From a virus: a DNA stretch of 24,446 nt. Shown here in pieces: positions 6,093 to 11,931 of the stretch. Numbering within the stretch: the first letter of the stretch is position 1; each line of letters opens with the position of its first letter. A model generated the notes under the pieces. The model did no database searches. It was given only the letters and a program-made list of their open reading frames with translations, and was not told the DNA's origin. The translations under genes and the position numbers were made by a program. Location of the stretch: positions 1-24,446 of IMG/VR virus record IMGVR_UViG_3300031521_000344. One strand, written 5' to 3'.

Positions 6093-6637
6093 CGTTGGTA
6101 GTTCTCCTTATGTGCGAGGATATACTCAACTTCCTGTTTTGCGTCCGCTATTATCTGCAACAACTCCGCTTTAGATGGGCGTTTGTAGGCTTCTGGGAGC
6201 TTTGAGAGCCGTTTTAGCTCCGCAACCGTAGCTTCACCGCATTTGAGCGCAAGACCCGTCTCATAGCCTTTGAGCATGTCACCCTTGTCTCGCCATATAT
6301 TGCAATGACGACACTGCAAATTGCAGTTATATTCATCAAAACGCAGCGAATAGACACCACGGGTGATGAAGTGACCATTATCCCAACCTTGTGACCATTT
6401 CCCATCACCTGAAAGAATGATTTGTGTGCGAGGGCAACTGATACACTCCCCCACCCAATCAGTACCAGTAAATGAGCTATCGCGTAATCGAATGTACTTA
6501 GAGAGGGCATCATCAGCAGGTTTTATGAGCTGTTGTGCGGTTTTCTGGTCTAGTTTCTTCCGAATGGGTGCTTTACCAAGTGGGAGGCGGGCTTTCATCT
6601 CGCGCACAATCTGTTGCTCTTTAGTTAGTTTTTTCAC
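6089..6637 (-). CDS. ninG: NinG/Rap-type recombination nuclease
   Basis: The 182-residue product matches the lambda NinG (Rap) family, structure-specific endonucleases acting on recombination intermediates such as Holliday junctions and D-loops. Visible signature: ALSKYIRLRD (44-53), C65xxC68, WDNGHFITRG (85-94) and RFDEYNCNLQCRHCN (99-113), i.e. a zinc-stabilised HNH-like core with H89, N104 and four Cys. The family usually runs about 150-210 residues, so this is full length. The start appears to be GTG 6637, overlapping the upstream gene by 17 bases; the SD is weak and translation is probably coupled. It lies beside ssDNA-binding and PD-(D/E)XK genes, a typical recombination cassette. Confidence 0.9.
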   Translation of the reverse strand: MKKLTKEQQIVREMKARLPLGKAPIRKKLDQKTAQQLIKPADDALSKYIRLRDSSFTGTDWVGECISCPRTQIILSGDGKWSQGWDNGHFITRGVYSLRFDEYNCNLQCRHCNIWRDKGDMLKGYETGLALKCGEATVAELKRLSKLPEAYKRPSKAELLQIIADAKQEVEYILAHKENYQR

Positions 6638-6836
6638 CTTTACGTGACTTCTTTCCCCCCATGCTGGAGATTGCTTTTAGTTTTTCTGGGTCAATTCCAC
6701 GGAACCCTCCGCGACTGCCGTTCTCAACATAGGTAACACGGGATTTCTTCTGAATGTCTTGGTAGTAGGCTCTGATAGCTTCTTCTGAACCTAATTTCTC
6801 AAGCATGGTTGTGTGGCGCTTCTCGGCAGAACTCAT
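6621..6836 (-). CDS. KGG-type small protein, 71 aa
   Basis: A charged N-terminal helix (MLEKLGSEEAIRAYYQDIQK) is followed by Gly/Lys motifs: GSRGGFRGIDPEKLKAISSM then GGKKSRKGEK. This resembles the KGG motif of stress-type and phage-borne basic proteins thought to bind nucleic acid. ATGA-coupled to the ssDNA-binding gene. A second protein with the same motif type lies at 7333-7617, so the pair brackets the ssDNA-binding gene. Confidence 0.7.
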   Translation of the reverse strand: MSSAEKRHTTMLEKLGSEEAIRAYYQDIQKKSRVTYVENGSRGGFRGIDPEKLKAISSMGGKKSRKGEKTN

Positions 6837-7333
6837 CGTAATTCCTCAGGAACGTCGGCGAGGTCAATATCCTCAAATGGTGCGTCTTCGTCACCTGGGA
6901 GCGGTTCACCGAGTCCCTGCATGAGTTCTGCGAGGTCAGCGTCAGCTTTGGTGTCAGCTCCGCGCTCAACTAATACAGCCGAGAGGTTGCTACTAATTCC
7001 TTTACCAAACTTATTATCGTAGGCGAATGAGTTAGCAACGAGTGAAATGGTTGCGCCGAAGCCGAGTTTTGTTTCGTCTAGCCCGTTCAGCCCCGCAAAG
7101 CGAGTGTAGTCGCTAATCTTAAATGCGTACTGTTTCTTACCTTCGTAGTCTTTGAAGTTCGGCTTGCCAGCGTTCGCCCCCTTACCGATGTTATTGTGTT
7201 TGACGAACTCTGTTATTTTCCGCTCAGTCTCGGGGTCTACTGAGATAGTAATTGACTTGCCGAAGCCGTCATCGTTAAGATTGGCGAAGACTACTTTGAC
7301 ATGCTGTAGTTTAATTCGTGTTGGGTCTTCCAT
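6833..7333 (-). CDS. Phage single-stranded DNA-binding protein (gp2.5/DUF2815-like)
   Basis: The 166-residue product has the layout of T7 gp2.5/DUF2815-type ssDNA-binding proteins: N-terminal beta strands (HVKVVFANLNDDGFGKSITI), a central block (GKKQYAFKISDYTRFAG), then GFGATISLVANSFAYDNKFG and KGISSNLSAVLV, and a strongly acidic tail (DEDAPFEDIDLADVPEELR). Acidic tails of this type dock partner replication proteins. The ATG at 7333 overlaps the upstream TAA (TAATG) and has a strong SD (AAGGAG). It would coat ssDNA during replication and recombination with NinG and the PD-(D/E)XK nuclease. Confidence 0.8.
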   Translation of the reverse strand: MEDPTRIKLQHVKVVFANLNDDGFGKSITISVDPETERKITEFVKHNNIGKGANAGKPNFKDYEGKKQYAFKISDYTRFAGLNGLDETKLGFGATISLVANSFAYDNKFGKGISSNLSAVLVERGADTKADADLAELMQGLGEPLPGDEDAPFEDIDLADVPEELR

Positions 7334-7617
7334 TATTTTCTCCTTAATAGTTTACTTAAAAATGATGTGTGCGGGGCTGGTTCGAGTATACCGTTTGAAA
7401 CGTACATAACTGATACCTTTGGTTTGCGGCTGATTGTGCCACCTTTGCGCCCACACTCGGCTCGTCTTTCAGGGGTCATAGCGTAGAAGCCTCCTGTGTG
7501 TCCGTTCTTCCCGCCCACAGAACCAATTCTCTTATAGAAGTCTGGGTCACGCTCTTTAATCGTTTGTGCTGCTTTCATGCCCCCAATTTTACTGCCACTC
7601 AATTGTATATCCCCCAT
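7333..7617 (-). CDS. KGG-type small protein, 94 aa
   Basis: Residues 10-60 carry repeated Gly motifs: GGMKAAQTIKERDPDFYKRI, then GSVGGKNGHTGGF and AECGRKGGTI. This is the same style as the 71-aa protein at 6621-6836 and as KGG-motif phage proteins. A basic tail (LSKLLRRK) follows. The role is unknown; DNA or RNA binding is likely from charge. The start overlaps the upstream 50-aa gene by 19 bases. Confidence 0.7.
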   Translation of the reverse strand: MGDIQLSGSKIGGMKAAQTIKERDPDFYKRIGSVGGKNGHTGGFYAMTPERRAECGRKGGTISRKPKVSVMYVSNGILEPAPHTSFLSKLLRRK

Positions 7618-7751
7618 TTCTTATTTATTGCTTGTACTATTCCTGTGCGCCCAAGTTTGAACCGTCCAATAAGTCTAATTCGTTCTAACATGTAGGCTAT
7701 TTCACTGATGTAATCTTCTTTTAATGCTTTTTCTATTTGCTTCTCAGTCAT
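7599..7751 (-). CDS. Small basic helical protein, 50 aa
   Basis: An SD (AAAGGAGAACTA) precedes ATG 7751. The product begins MTEKQIEKALKEDYISEIAY and continues with a basic part (RIRLIGRFKLGRTG). It is short, helical and has no Cys. The 3' end overlaps the KGG-type gene by 19 bases. No family recognised; it could be a small DNA-binding protein. Confidence 0.65.
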   Translation of the reverse strand: MTEKQIEKALKEDYISEIAYMLERIRLIGRFKLGRTGIVQAINKKWGIYN

Positions 7752-7761
7752 TAGTTCTCCT

Positions 7762-8046
7762 TTAATAATTATGGTCACATTTTTCTACAGCTTGGAAGTC
7801 CTCACGGTCTTTCATTGATAGGACATAGACTGTTCCCCTCCCATTTGGTTGTGTTTTACTGCTGCGTATCTTTTTTCCTGAGAACCAGTACCAGTCTGGG
7901 TACTTGTTGCACTTCACAAACTTAATCAGATAGTTCTCGGTATACTCAGTGACTTTCGATGTGCTGATTAGCACCTCATCAGTTGAGTACTTCGGCGAAA
8001 GTATGTCTGCAATGACTTTGTGCGGTTGATGTTTACAGAACTGCAT
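7762..8046 (-). CDS. Hypothetical protein, 94 aa
   Basis: The product is aromatic and basic, with C4, C46 and C90 and a beta-rich middle (YTENYLIKFVKCNKYPDWYW). The ATG (8046) overlaps the end of the PD-(D/E)XK nuclease gene by 14 bases, so it is probably translated with it. No family recognised; a nuclease partner is a guess from position. Confidence 0.7.
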   Translation of the reverse strand: MQFCKHQPHKVIADILSPKYSTDEVLISTSKVTEYTENYLIKFVKCNKYPDWYWFSGKKIRSSKTQPNGRGTVYVLSMKDREDFQAVEKCDHNY

Positions 8047-8848
8047 GGTCTTTCCACATTCCGTCGAATTGATGTATTACTTTCCCTTGAACTGTCCAGC
8101 CGTTCGCAACCATGATTCCCTCGTAGACTTGAAGCTGTTTCTTCCAGTACGGTTTGTCTTCTTTGTAGGCAATCTTGTAGTCCTCGATGATACAGGTCTT
8201 GTCCCCGACTATCTGTAGACGGTCTATCGTCCCTGCTCGCTTGTTCTTGTGGTCTACCACGAGGACTTCGTACTCAGCTTTTTCGTTCTCACGACCCACG
8301 TAGAAGCTCTCTACGATGTCTTTCAAGACAAGATGGTTCGGTGTGTGGTATTCCTTGTCTAGCGTCTTGGCAAGCCCCTGATACTTCCCGTAGAGTTCAA
8401 GAGCAAGATGTACGGTTGTGCCGAAGTCCCGAGAAACCTGCCCACTCAATGACCAGAGCTTTGCTATCTCTGTAGGGTCTGAGCCAGTTTTCTCTGCGAC
8501 CTTTCCGCTTAACATCACTGAGTCAAACGGCTTCTGTTCGCCTTTGGCTATTTGTGAGGCGGACGCATAGACTTCACCGTTCCACATATAGGTGTGGTTC
8601 ACTTCATCATAGTCAATTTCCCCGCCCACAAACGCTTGCTTACGAACAAATTTGCCTGTTACCTTGCTCGACAACTCCCGACCTGGTTCTGAATACTGTT
8701 TTGATAACCCTGTGATGTATTCTAGGGCTACAGCTTTAGCTTCCTCTAGGCTATCACCAACTTCTATAGTGATTGTCGGCTGTAAATTGGAGTACTGTGC
8801 GGTGGCAATAGTAGCTCCGACTGTTATTTCTTTAACCTTGTATGACAT
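8033..8848 (-). CDS. PD-(D/E)XK (Cas4/RecB-like) nuclease, 271 aa
   Basis: The catalytic domain is recognised from H147 (GTTVHLALELY), D209 (AGTIDRLQI), D223-Y224-K225 (IIEDYK) and Q238 with Y242 (KKQLQVYEG), the order found in RecB/Cas4-type PD-(D/E)XK exonucleases. Such enzymes resect DNA ends for recombination. An extra N-terminal part (1-60) has an MSYKVKEITVGATI start and a helix SLEEAKAVALEYI; I have seen similar modules in other phage proteins but cannot name them. No Fe-S Cys cluster of Cas4 type is present. GGGAG precedes the ATG at 8848. Confidence 0.8.
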   Translation of the reverse strand: MSYKVKEITVGATIATAQYSNLQPTITIEVGDSLEEAKAVALEYITGLSKQYSEPGRELSSKVTGKFVRKQAFVGGEIDYDEVNHTYMWNGEVYASASQIAKGEQKPFDSVMLSGKVAEKTGSDPTEIAKLWSLSGQVSRDFGTTVHLALELYGKYQGLAKTLDKEYHTPNHLVLKDIVESFYVGRENEKAEYEVLVVDHKNKRAGTIDRLQIVGDKTCIIEDYKIAYKEDKPYWKKQLQVYEGIMVANGWTVQGKVIHQFDGMWKDHAVL

Positions 8849-8975
8849 AGTGTTTACTCCCTGGGTTTAACGCCCTATACTTCTCTCTTGCTGTTATCCT
8901 GCTACACGCAATGCACATCCTGAAATATCGACCTGTCTTTTTTACTAGCTTCATTTTTGTATTAGCTCCGCTCAT
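8832..8975 (-). CDS. Small basic protein with CxxC, 47 aa
   Basis: ATGA-coupled to the upstream 45-aa gene; its end overlaps the nuclease start by 17 bases. The product begins MSGANTKMKLVKKTGRYFRM and has C21IAC24 with many Lys/Arg. The SD is weak, so translation relies on coupling. Likely a nucleic-acid-binding microprotein, by composition only. Confidence 0.6.
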   Translation of the reverse strand: MSGANTKMKLVKKTGRYFRMCIACSRITAREKYRALNPGSKHYVIQG

Positions 8976-9109
8976 AGTACGTGTATTCTCACTTTCTTGT
9001 AGTAGGAGAGTGTACGGAGTTCGCTCTCAAGATGGTTCTTCCACCTGTTCCATGCTTCTAACTGACTGGTGGGTGGCGGGAGAACACAGTCCACGGCTTT
9101 AATATTCAT
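8972..9109 (-). CDS. Small hypothetical protein, 45 aa
   Basis: The ATG (9109) lies within the last codons of the upstream 69-aa gene. The product starts MNIKAVDCVLPPPTSQLEAW and then has a charged Trp-rich helix (NRWKNHLESELRTLSYY). No motif recognised. The evidence is coding continuity plus the ATGA overlap with the next gene. Confidence 0.6.
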   Translation of the reverse strand: MNIKAVDCVLPPPTSQLEAWNRWKNHLESELRTLSYYKKVRIHVL

Positions 9110-9308
9110 CGCGCTCACCCAGTATGTCATTATCGTAGAAGTGTTGTGCGCTCTCAGCTCCGCTTACATCACTCATAAATCGTTTCAATCGTTCAAAGTC
9201 CTTGTCTTCATAGAGTGTGCGGGCTTGCTTCGCAATAAAGCTCATACCCTCATGGTCTTCTATAAAGTCCTGCACCTGCTCATCAAATGTCATATCAACT
9301 GCGCTCAT
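9099..9308 (-). CDS. Small acidic protein, 69 aa
   Basis: The start is placed at ATG 9308 because a clean AAGGAG lies upstream and the ATGA overlaps the YopX-family stop; the longer frame to 9365 would run inside that gene. The product (MSAVDMTFDEQVQDFIEDHE...) is strongly acidic and helical. No family recognised; acidic phage proteins of this size are sometimes DNA mimics, which is untested here. Confidence 0.7.
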   Translation of the reverse strand: MSAVDMTFDEQVQDFIEDHEGMSFIAKQARTLYEDKDFERLKRFMSDVSGAESAQHFYDNDILGERDEY

Positions 9309-9697
9309 TTTAGTAGCTCCTTGTTTTCGTAGATGTTGCCGATGACTTCTTCTCCACCTATCCAATCATATGTGCTATTCGTACCTTTTAGCCCCCAGCC
9401 GCCTATGTTATCGAATGGGGCTGCTTCACGCCAGACGATTTCATGAGGGCATCCCAGACTACTGTCACATTTCACGATATCGCCCTCATAGACTTCGGTA
9501 CCATTCTTGTCTTTTAGACCTATATACTGCATAATCTCAACGGCTACGCCATAACCTTCACGCCACACTCCGATGTCTGAGTCTACTGTATCTCCTTCGC
9601 AGTCCCACCACATCATCTTTCCATCGAGCGCCATGCTGTAGTTATCCGTGACCCAGCCCAAGCTCTTATCCCACGCTCTAAACTTTAGCGCTCTCAT
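9305..9697 (-). CDS. YopX-family protein, 130 aa
   Basis: The sequence fits the phage YopX family (PF09643): LKFRAWDKS at the N-terminus, EIMQYIGLKDKNGTEVYEGD (54-73) and the end EVIGNIYENKELLK. The family is common in Gram-positive phages and its molecular role is unknown. AGGAGGG precedes the ATG (9697), which overlaps the stop of the 40-aa gene (ATGA). Confidence 0.88.
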   Translation of the reverse strand: MRALKFRAWDKSLGWVTDNYSMALDGKMMWWDCEGDTVDSDIGVWREGYGVAVEIMQYIGLKDKNGTEVYEGDIVKCDSSLGCPHEIVWREAAPFDNIGGWGLKGTNSTYDWIGGEEVIGNIYENKELLK

Positions 9698-9816
9698 TCA
9701 AATAACCCTCCTTTATACTCTTTCCCACACCGCTCACACTCCCTGTACTCATCTGAATACGGGTACGACCAATGTCCGAGTAAGACACAAGCTAGTTTCT
9801 TTAGTATAAGTATCAC
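9694..9816 (-). CDS. Zinc-knuckle microprotein, 40 aa (GTG start)
   Basis: A GTG start at 9816 follows AAAGGGGGCAAC; there is no ATG in the frame. The product has a hydrophobic N-terminus (LILKKLACVLLGHW) and CERCGKEYKG at the end, the same H...CxxC plan as the 43-aa protein at 2257-2388. It is the first gene after the 9859-9887 promoter and is ATGA-coupled to YopX. Confidence 0.65.
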   Translation of the reverse strand: MILILKKLACVLLGHWSYPYSDEYRECERCGKEYKGGLFE

Positions 9817-9858
9817 GTTGCCCCCTTTGCTTTGCAAACCCTTGTTTATTACAGAGGT

Positions 9859-9887
9859 AGTGTAGCACACGGCTAGTTACAAGTCAA
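9859..9887 (-). promoter_or_regulatory. Leftward promoter TTGACT-17-TACACT with GTGTGC in spacer
   Basis: The minus strand has TTGACT (9887-9882), 17 bases containing AGCCGTGTGC and TACACT (9864-9859). The arrangement is nearly identical to the one at 5879-5907. It drives the leftward block that begins with the 40-aa and YopX genes. TTACAGAGGTAGT (9849-9861), a variant of a motif repeated in the 14.3-14.9 kb hub, overlaps its -10. Confidence 0.75.
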
Positions 9888-9923
9888 TAGCAATGTGCGC
9901 TTATCCACAGGATAATTTAAGAT

Positions 9924-9949
9924 AAAAAAAGAGACTTCATTGAGTCTCT
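9924..9949 (-). terminator. Leftward intrinsic terminator
   Basis: The stem pairs 9930-9936 with 9943-9949 (AGAGACT/AGTCTCT), with a six-base loop, followed leftward by seven T. It isolates the 9859-9887 promoter from upstream leftward transcription. Confidence 0.85.
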
Positions 9950-10002
9950 AGTTAGGGAGCTGCGAAACATCCCGTGCGATAACCGCAAGTTCATAATACA
10001 TG

Positions 10003-10033
10003 AAAATCGACTCCCAGTACATAGGAGTCGATT
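10003..10033 (-). terminator. Leftward intrinsic terminator-like hairpin
   Basis: A perfect ten-base stem, AATCGACTCC (10005-10014) with GGAGTCGATT (10024-10033), with a nine-base loop and a short T run leftward (TTTT). Between this and the 9924 terminator lies only a 17-codon ATG frame, which I do not call a gene. Confidence 0.65.
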
Positions 10034-10055
10034 AGCGCCATTTCTACTCTAACAT

Positions 10056-10086
10056 AAAACCCGCACAGGAGGGTAAATTGTGCGGG
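10056..10086 (-). terminator. Leftward intrinsic terminator CCCGCACA/TGTGCGGG
   Basis: An eight-base perfect stem (10060-10067 with 10079-10086), eleven-base loop, then TTTTAT leftward. Its arms contain the CGCACA word that is common elsewhere in the window. Confidence 0.7.
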
Positions 10087-10127
10087 CTGTGTCCAAAGCA
10101 CCTTGTCAGAGCTTGGGGGCAACTGAC
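10060..10127 (-). ncRNA. Candidate small RNA, about 68 nt, leftward
   Basis: An extended -10 (TATGC-TACAAT, -10 at 10139-10134) without a good -35 predicts a start near 10127. The transcript would begin TGTGTCAG, which can pair with CTGAC and GACACA further on, and would end at the CCCGCACA/TGTGCGGG terminator. No ORF with an SD lies within it. Direct evidence is limited to the promoter element, the self-complementarity and the terminator. Confidence 0.4.
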
Positions 10128-10310
10128 ACATGTATTGTAGCATAGACCCGTCCATATGGTAGACGGGCTTGTGCGGAAGTCGTTTAACGCACACACATAC
10201 TGTACCTCTGATAGACCACACAAACAGTAATAATTCTTGCATTTGAATGTGTGGGGTGCTACTATCTGAGTATCTTATTTGTCTCATTGCAGAAACAAAT
10301 AGGTACAAAG

Positions 10311-10333
10311 AAAAACACCCCCTTTCGGAGGTG
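10311..10333 (-). terminator. Leftward intrinsic terminator, GAAA loop
   Basis: The stem is CACCTCC/GGGGGTG (10333-10327 with 10322-10316, one mismatch) closed by a GAAA tetraloop and followed leftward by five T. It is only about 15 bases after the expected start of the 10354-10382 promoter, so it would act as an attenuator or end a very short RNA. Confidence 0.75.
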
Positions 10334-10353
10334 CTGTCTCATTGCCTACTTTT

Positions 10354-10382
10354 AGGTTAGCAAACGCACACATCTTTGTCAA
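10354..10382 (-). promoter_or_regulatory. Leftward promoter TTGACA-17-TAACCT with GTGTGCG in spacer
   Basis: Consensus TTGACA (10382-10377), a 17-base spacer with ATGTGTGCG and TAACCT (10359-10354). The word is placed nearer the middle of the spacer than in the 5.9 and 9.87 kb promoters. Downstream there are only terminators and hairpins down to 9924, no clear gene. Confidence 0.65.
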
Positions 10383-10402
10383 ATATTTACAATACAAAGT
10401 TC

Positions 10403-10567
10403 TCAGCCTTCAAAACTGAACCCGTTGAGTACAGACGAAAAACTAGGCTCTGTCCGCCCGCCTGACAACCTAGTCTCTGGCTTGTACTCAATTTGTGGCT
10501 TGCGATTGAGCTTCACCACCTCAAAAACTCCCACACACTTGTAAATCACTCTGTCTTTAGCCCTCAC
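10403..10567 (-). CDS. Doubtful small ORF, 54 aa
   Basis: A GTG-started leftward frame with protein-like content (VIYKCVGVFEVVKLNRKPQI near its start), lacking an SD and a clear promoter. It overlaps a long inverted repeat: TTGAGTACA (10425-10433) with TGTACTCAA (10483-10491), and inside it ACTAGG (10442-10447) with CCTAGT (10469-10474), the latter followed leftward by five T, so the DNA may instead be a structured RNA or terminator. I keep it as a low-confidence alternative. Confidence 0.25.
   Translation of the reverse strand: MRAKDRVIYKCVGVFEVVKLNRKPQIEYKPETRLSGGRTEPSFSSVLNGFSFEG
10425..10491. repeat. Nested inverted repeat / RNA stem
   Basis: The outer 9-base arms TTGAGTACA/TGTACTCAA and the inner 6-base arms ACTAGG/CCTAGT are separated by a symmetric 8x8 internal loop. 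Read leftward, the inner stem is followed by TTTTT, so it can act as an intrinsic terminator inside a larger fold. Confidence 0.65.
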
Positions 10568-10599
10568 CAGAGGACAAAGGCGGGTCTATGGAAAAATAC

Positions 10600-10627
10600 T
10601 TGACGCTTGTGTTTTTTAGAGTATATA
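10600..10627 (+). promoter_or_regulatory. Rightward promoter TTGACG-16-TATATA
   Basis: TTGACG (10600-10605), a 16-base spacer and TATATA (10622-10627) on the plus strand, with start expected near 10634. It is convergent to the leftward operon that ends just to its right. Confidence 0.6.
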
Positions 10628-10633
10628 TAAAAG

Positions 10634-10775
10634 TGAACACTACCAAACCTAGCAGTTTCGCACCTCCCACTACTCACTCCGTTACAAAAACCTCACAATC
10701 AAACTCTCTTTCGCTATGGGTTGGCATAGCACTAGATACTAAAAAAGACCGCCCACTCCTGAACGGTCTTTTGTT
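10634..10775 (+). ncRNA. Candidate small RNA, about 140 nt, rightward
   Basis: The segment lies between a rightward promoter and an intrinsic terminator, has no SD-preceded ORF and contains an internal hairpin GCTATG-GGTTGG-CATAGC. The open 63-codon frame starting at 10588 begins upstream of the -35 and so cannot be translated from this transcript's 5' end. A regulatory RNA is the simplest reading; expression data are needed. Confidence 0.5.
10741..10775. terminator. Bidirectional intrinsic terminator
   Basis: Stem AAGACCG (10745-10751) with CGGTCTT (10764-10770) and a twelve-base loop. Leftward it is followed by six T, rightward by TTTTG. It ends the leftward 13.7-10.8 kb operon and the rightward small RNA. 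Confidence 0.85.
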
Positions 10776-10808
10776 ATAAACACCTACCTTACAGACCCCA
10801 TCGAACTA

Positions 10809-10964
10809 TCATATCACATCAAAGAACATAAGCAACTGTACCAGTGGATAACCCACACCCCACAAGACCAAGAGTTGTAGCTTCAACCGTTTAATTGAGT
10901 ACCACACAATCCCGAAGAATGTGAAGTCATCAATCTTAACTTTGTACGTCTTAATGCGCCCAAT
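10809..10964 (-). CDS. Small membrane-type protein, start uncertain
   Basis: The frame is open from 10994 to a TGA at 10809-10811 and reads like protein: RIKTYKVKIDDFTFFGIVWY, then a hydrophobic end (LQLLVLWGVGYPLVQLLMFF), probably one membrane segment. No ATG, GTG or TTG lies early in the frame; the coordinates given use an ATT. Alternatively an ATG at 10978 in the neighbouring frame reaches it by a -1 shift at C-TAA-AAT (A-AAA slip). It lies last in the operon, before the terminator at 10741. It may be a decayed gene. Confidence 0.4.
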   Translation of the reverse strand: MGRIKTYKVKIDDFTFFGIVWYSIKRLKLQLLVLWGVGYPLVQLLMFFDVI

Positions 10965-10981
10965 TTTAGGTCGTGCATTAT

Positions 10982-11239
10982 TTAATGTGCGATTTTAGTA
11001 TATGTGTAGTTAGTTGTCTTTAAGTCCGTGCCATCCAAAGTGATTGCTTGTGCGCACGTTTTCATCGGCACACGCCTTGTCCCGTTCTTTTCAGCCTCAC
11101 ACACCTGAATAGTTGACGCACTTAGAGCGTCTGTGTTGTCACTTTCAATTTCAATGGCATTCATAGACGCATTGAGATAGAAAAGCCCACAGACGGTCAC
11201 TATGAGCGCCACAATGTATATTTGGATGACTTGTTTCAT
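10982..11239 (-). CDS. Membrane-anchored or exported protein, 85 aa
   Basis: The N-terminus (MKQVIQIYIVALIVTVCGLF) is a signal anchor or signal peptide, followed by a polar outer domain with two Cys (QVCEAEKNG, KTCAQA) that could form a disulphide. The ATG overlaps the stop of the Gly-rich repeat gene (ATGA), so the two are co-translated. Placed near the lysozyme-like gene, it could be part of lysis or envelope modification, which is inference. Confidence 0.7.
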   Translation of the reverse strand: MKQVIQIYIVALIVTVCGLFYLNASMNAIEIESDNTDALSASTIQVCEAEKNGTRRVPMKTCAQAITLDGTDLKTTNYTYTKIAH

Positions 11240-11574
11240 AGTATACCGCCGTTGCCGTTGCCGTCGCCGTAGCCGTAGCCGTAGCCGTAGCCGTCGCCGT
11301 AGCCGTTGCCGTTGCCGTAGCCGTTGCCGTTGCCGTTGCCGTAGCCGTAGCCGTAGCCGTAGCCGTCGCCGTCGCCGTAGCCGTAGCCGTAGCCGTCGCC
11401 GTAGCCGTTGCCGTTGCCGTAGCCGTAGCCGTCGCCGTAGCCGTAGCCGTAGCCGTAGCCGTCGCCGTAGCCGTTGCCGTTGCCGTCGCCGTCGCCGTAG
11501 CCGTTCTTACTAGTACCATCTAACGACATAGGGCGTACTTCGTCTGCTGTATTAGCATTTCTAGCGTAGCTCAT
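11236..11574 (-). CDS. Gly-Tyr/Asn/Asp dipeptide-repeat protein, 112 aa
   Basis: After a 23-residue head (MSYARNANTADEVRPMSLDG) come 43 dipeptides X-Gly (residues 24-109), where by my count X is Tyr 22 times, Asn 12 and Asp 9, then GIL. The region is low-complexity, probably disordered or amyloid/adhesive-like, with no signal peptide. Similar G-Y/N/D-rich ORFs occur in other phages but I know no function. It is coupled to the 85-aa membrane protein. The encoding hexamer keeps several other frames open, producing false ORFs such as poly-TA and poly-RS. Confidence 0.75.
   Translation of the reverse strand: MSYARNANTADEVRPMSLDGTSKNGYGDGDGNGNGYGDGYGYGYGYGDGYGYGNGNGYGDGYGYGYGDGDGYGYGYGYGNGNGNGYGNGNGYGDGYGYGYGYGDGNGNGGIL
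11248..11505. repeat. 6-bp tandem repeat (GGCNAC, 43 units)
   Basis: Forty-three uninterrupted units of GCCGTN on the plus strand (NAC-GGC on the coding strand). Only one base varies, giving TAC, AAC or GAC; CAC never occurs. Slippage would alter length in steps of two residues without a frameshift. Confidence 0.93.
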
Positions 11575-11575
11575 A

Positions 11576-11902
11576 TTACCACTCCACTATTGATAATTCG
11601 GCAATTATACTCTCATTTGCGAAAGATATAGTGCCAACTTCATCAAGTTTGTAGTCTGATTTCAATGCTTTTTTGCACAGTCCACCGATGCCCTTTTGAT
11701 TTGACCATGAGCGAACCACGTTAGCATTGAGTAACTGTATTTTATCAGCGACAGACTTGTCCTTGTGCCCCTCAAATATCCACCCACGCTGAGCAATGAT
11801 GATTACATGGTCTGTCTCGACTGCTGGCTTGATATCCTTATTAGTTGGGTCGAACTCAATGTAAGTCTTACCGTTTAATGTTATTGTTTCTTGCTTGGAC
11901 AT
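11576..11902 (-). CDS. Hypothetical phage protein, 108 aa
   Basis: A compact beta-rich protein: VIIIAQRGWIFEGHKDKSV, IQLLNANVVRSWSNQKGIGG and an end in IVEW. I recall a widespread small family in mobile elements with the pattern QRGW...A..IR.W....G.G.. and a C-terminal W, of unknown function; the match is from memory. Good SD (AAGGAGG) before ATG 11902, and it ends two bases before the Gly-rich repeat gene. Confidence 0.75.
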   Translation of the reverse strand: MSKQETITLNGKTYIEFDPTNKDIKPAVETDHVIIIAQRGWIFEGHKDKSVADKIQLLNANVVRSWSNQKGIGGLCKKALKSDYKLDEVGTISFANESIIAELSIVEW

Positions 11903-11931
11903 AATGTCCTCCTTATTATTTAATTTACTTC

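Noticed and set aside
10588-10779. 63-codon rightward ORF
   Set aside because: The start lies upstream of the promoter's -35, no SD is present and the end runs through the terminator; a small RNA fits better.
11248-11505. Diversity-generating retroelement variable region
   Set aside because: Only one base of the codon varies and it never becomes C; no reverse transcriptase or template repeat is present in the window.
11151-11519. Poly-Thr-Ala and poly-Arg-Ser ORFs over the hexamer array
   Set aside because: By-products of the 6-bp repeat; the 11236-11574 frame has a non-repeat head and is coupled to the neighbouring gene.
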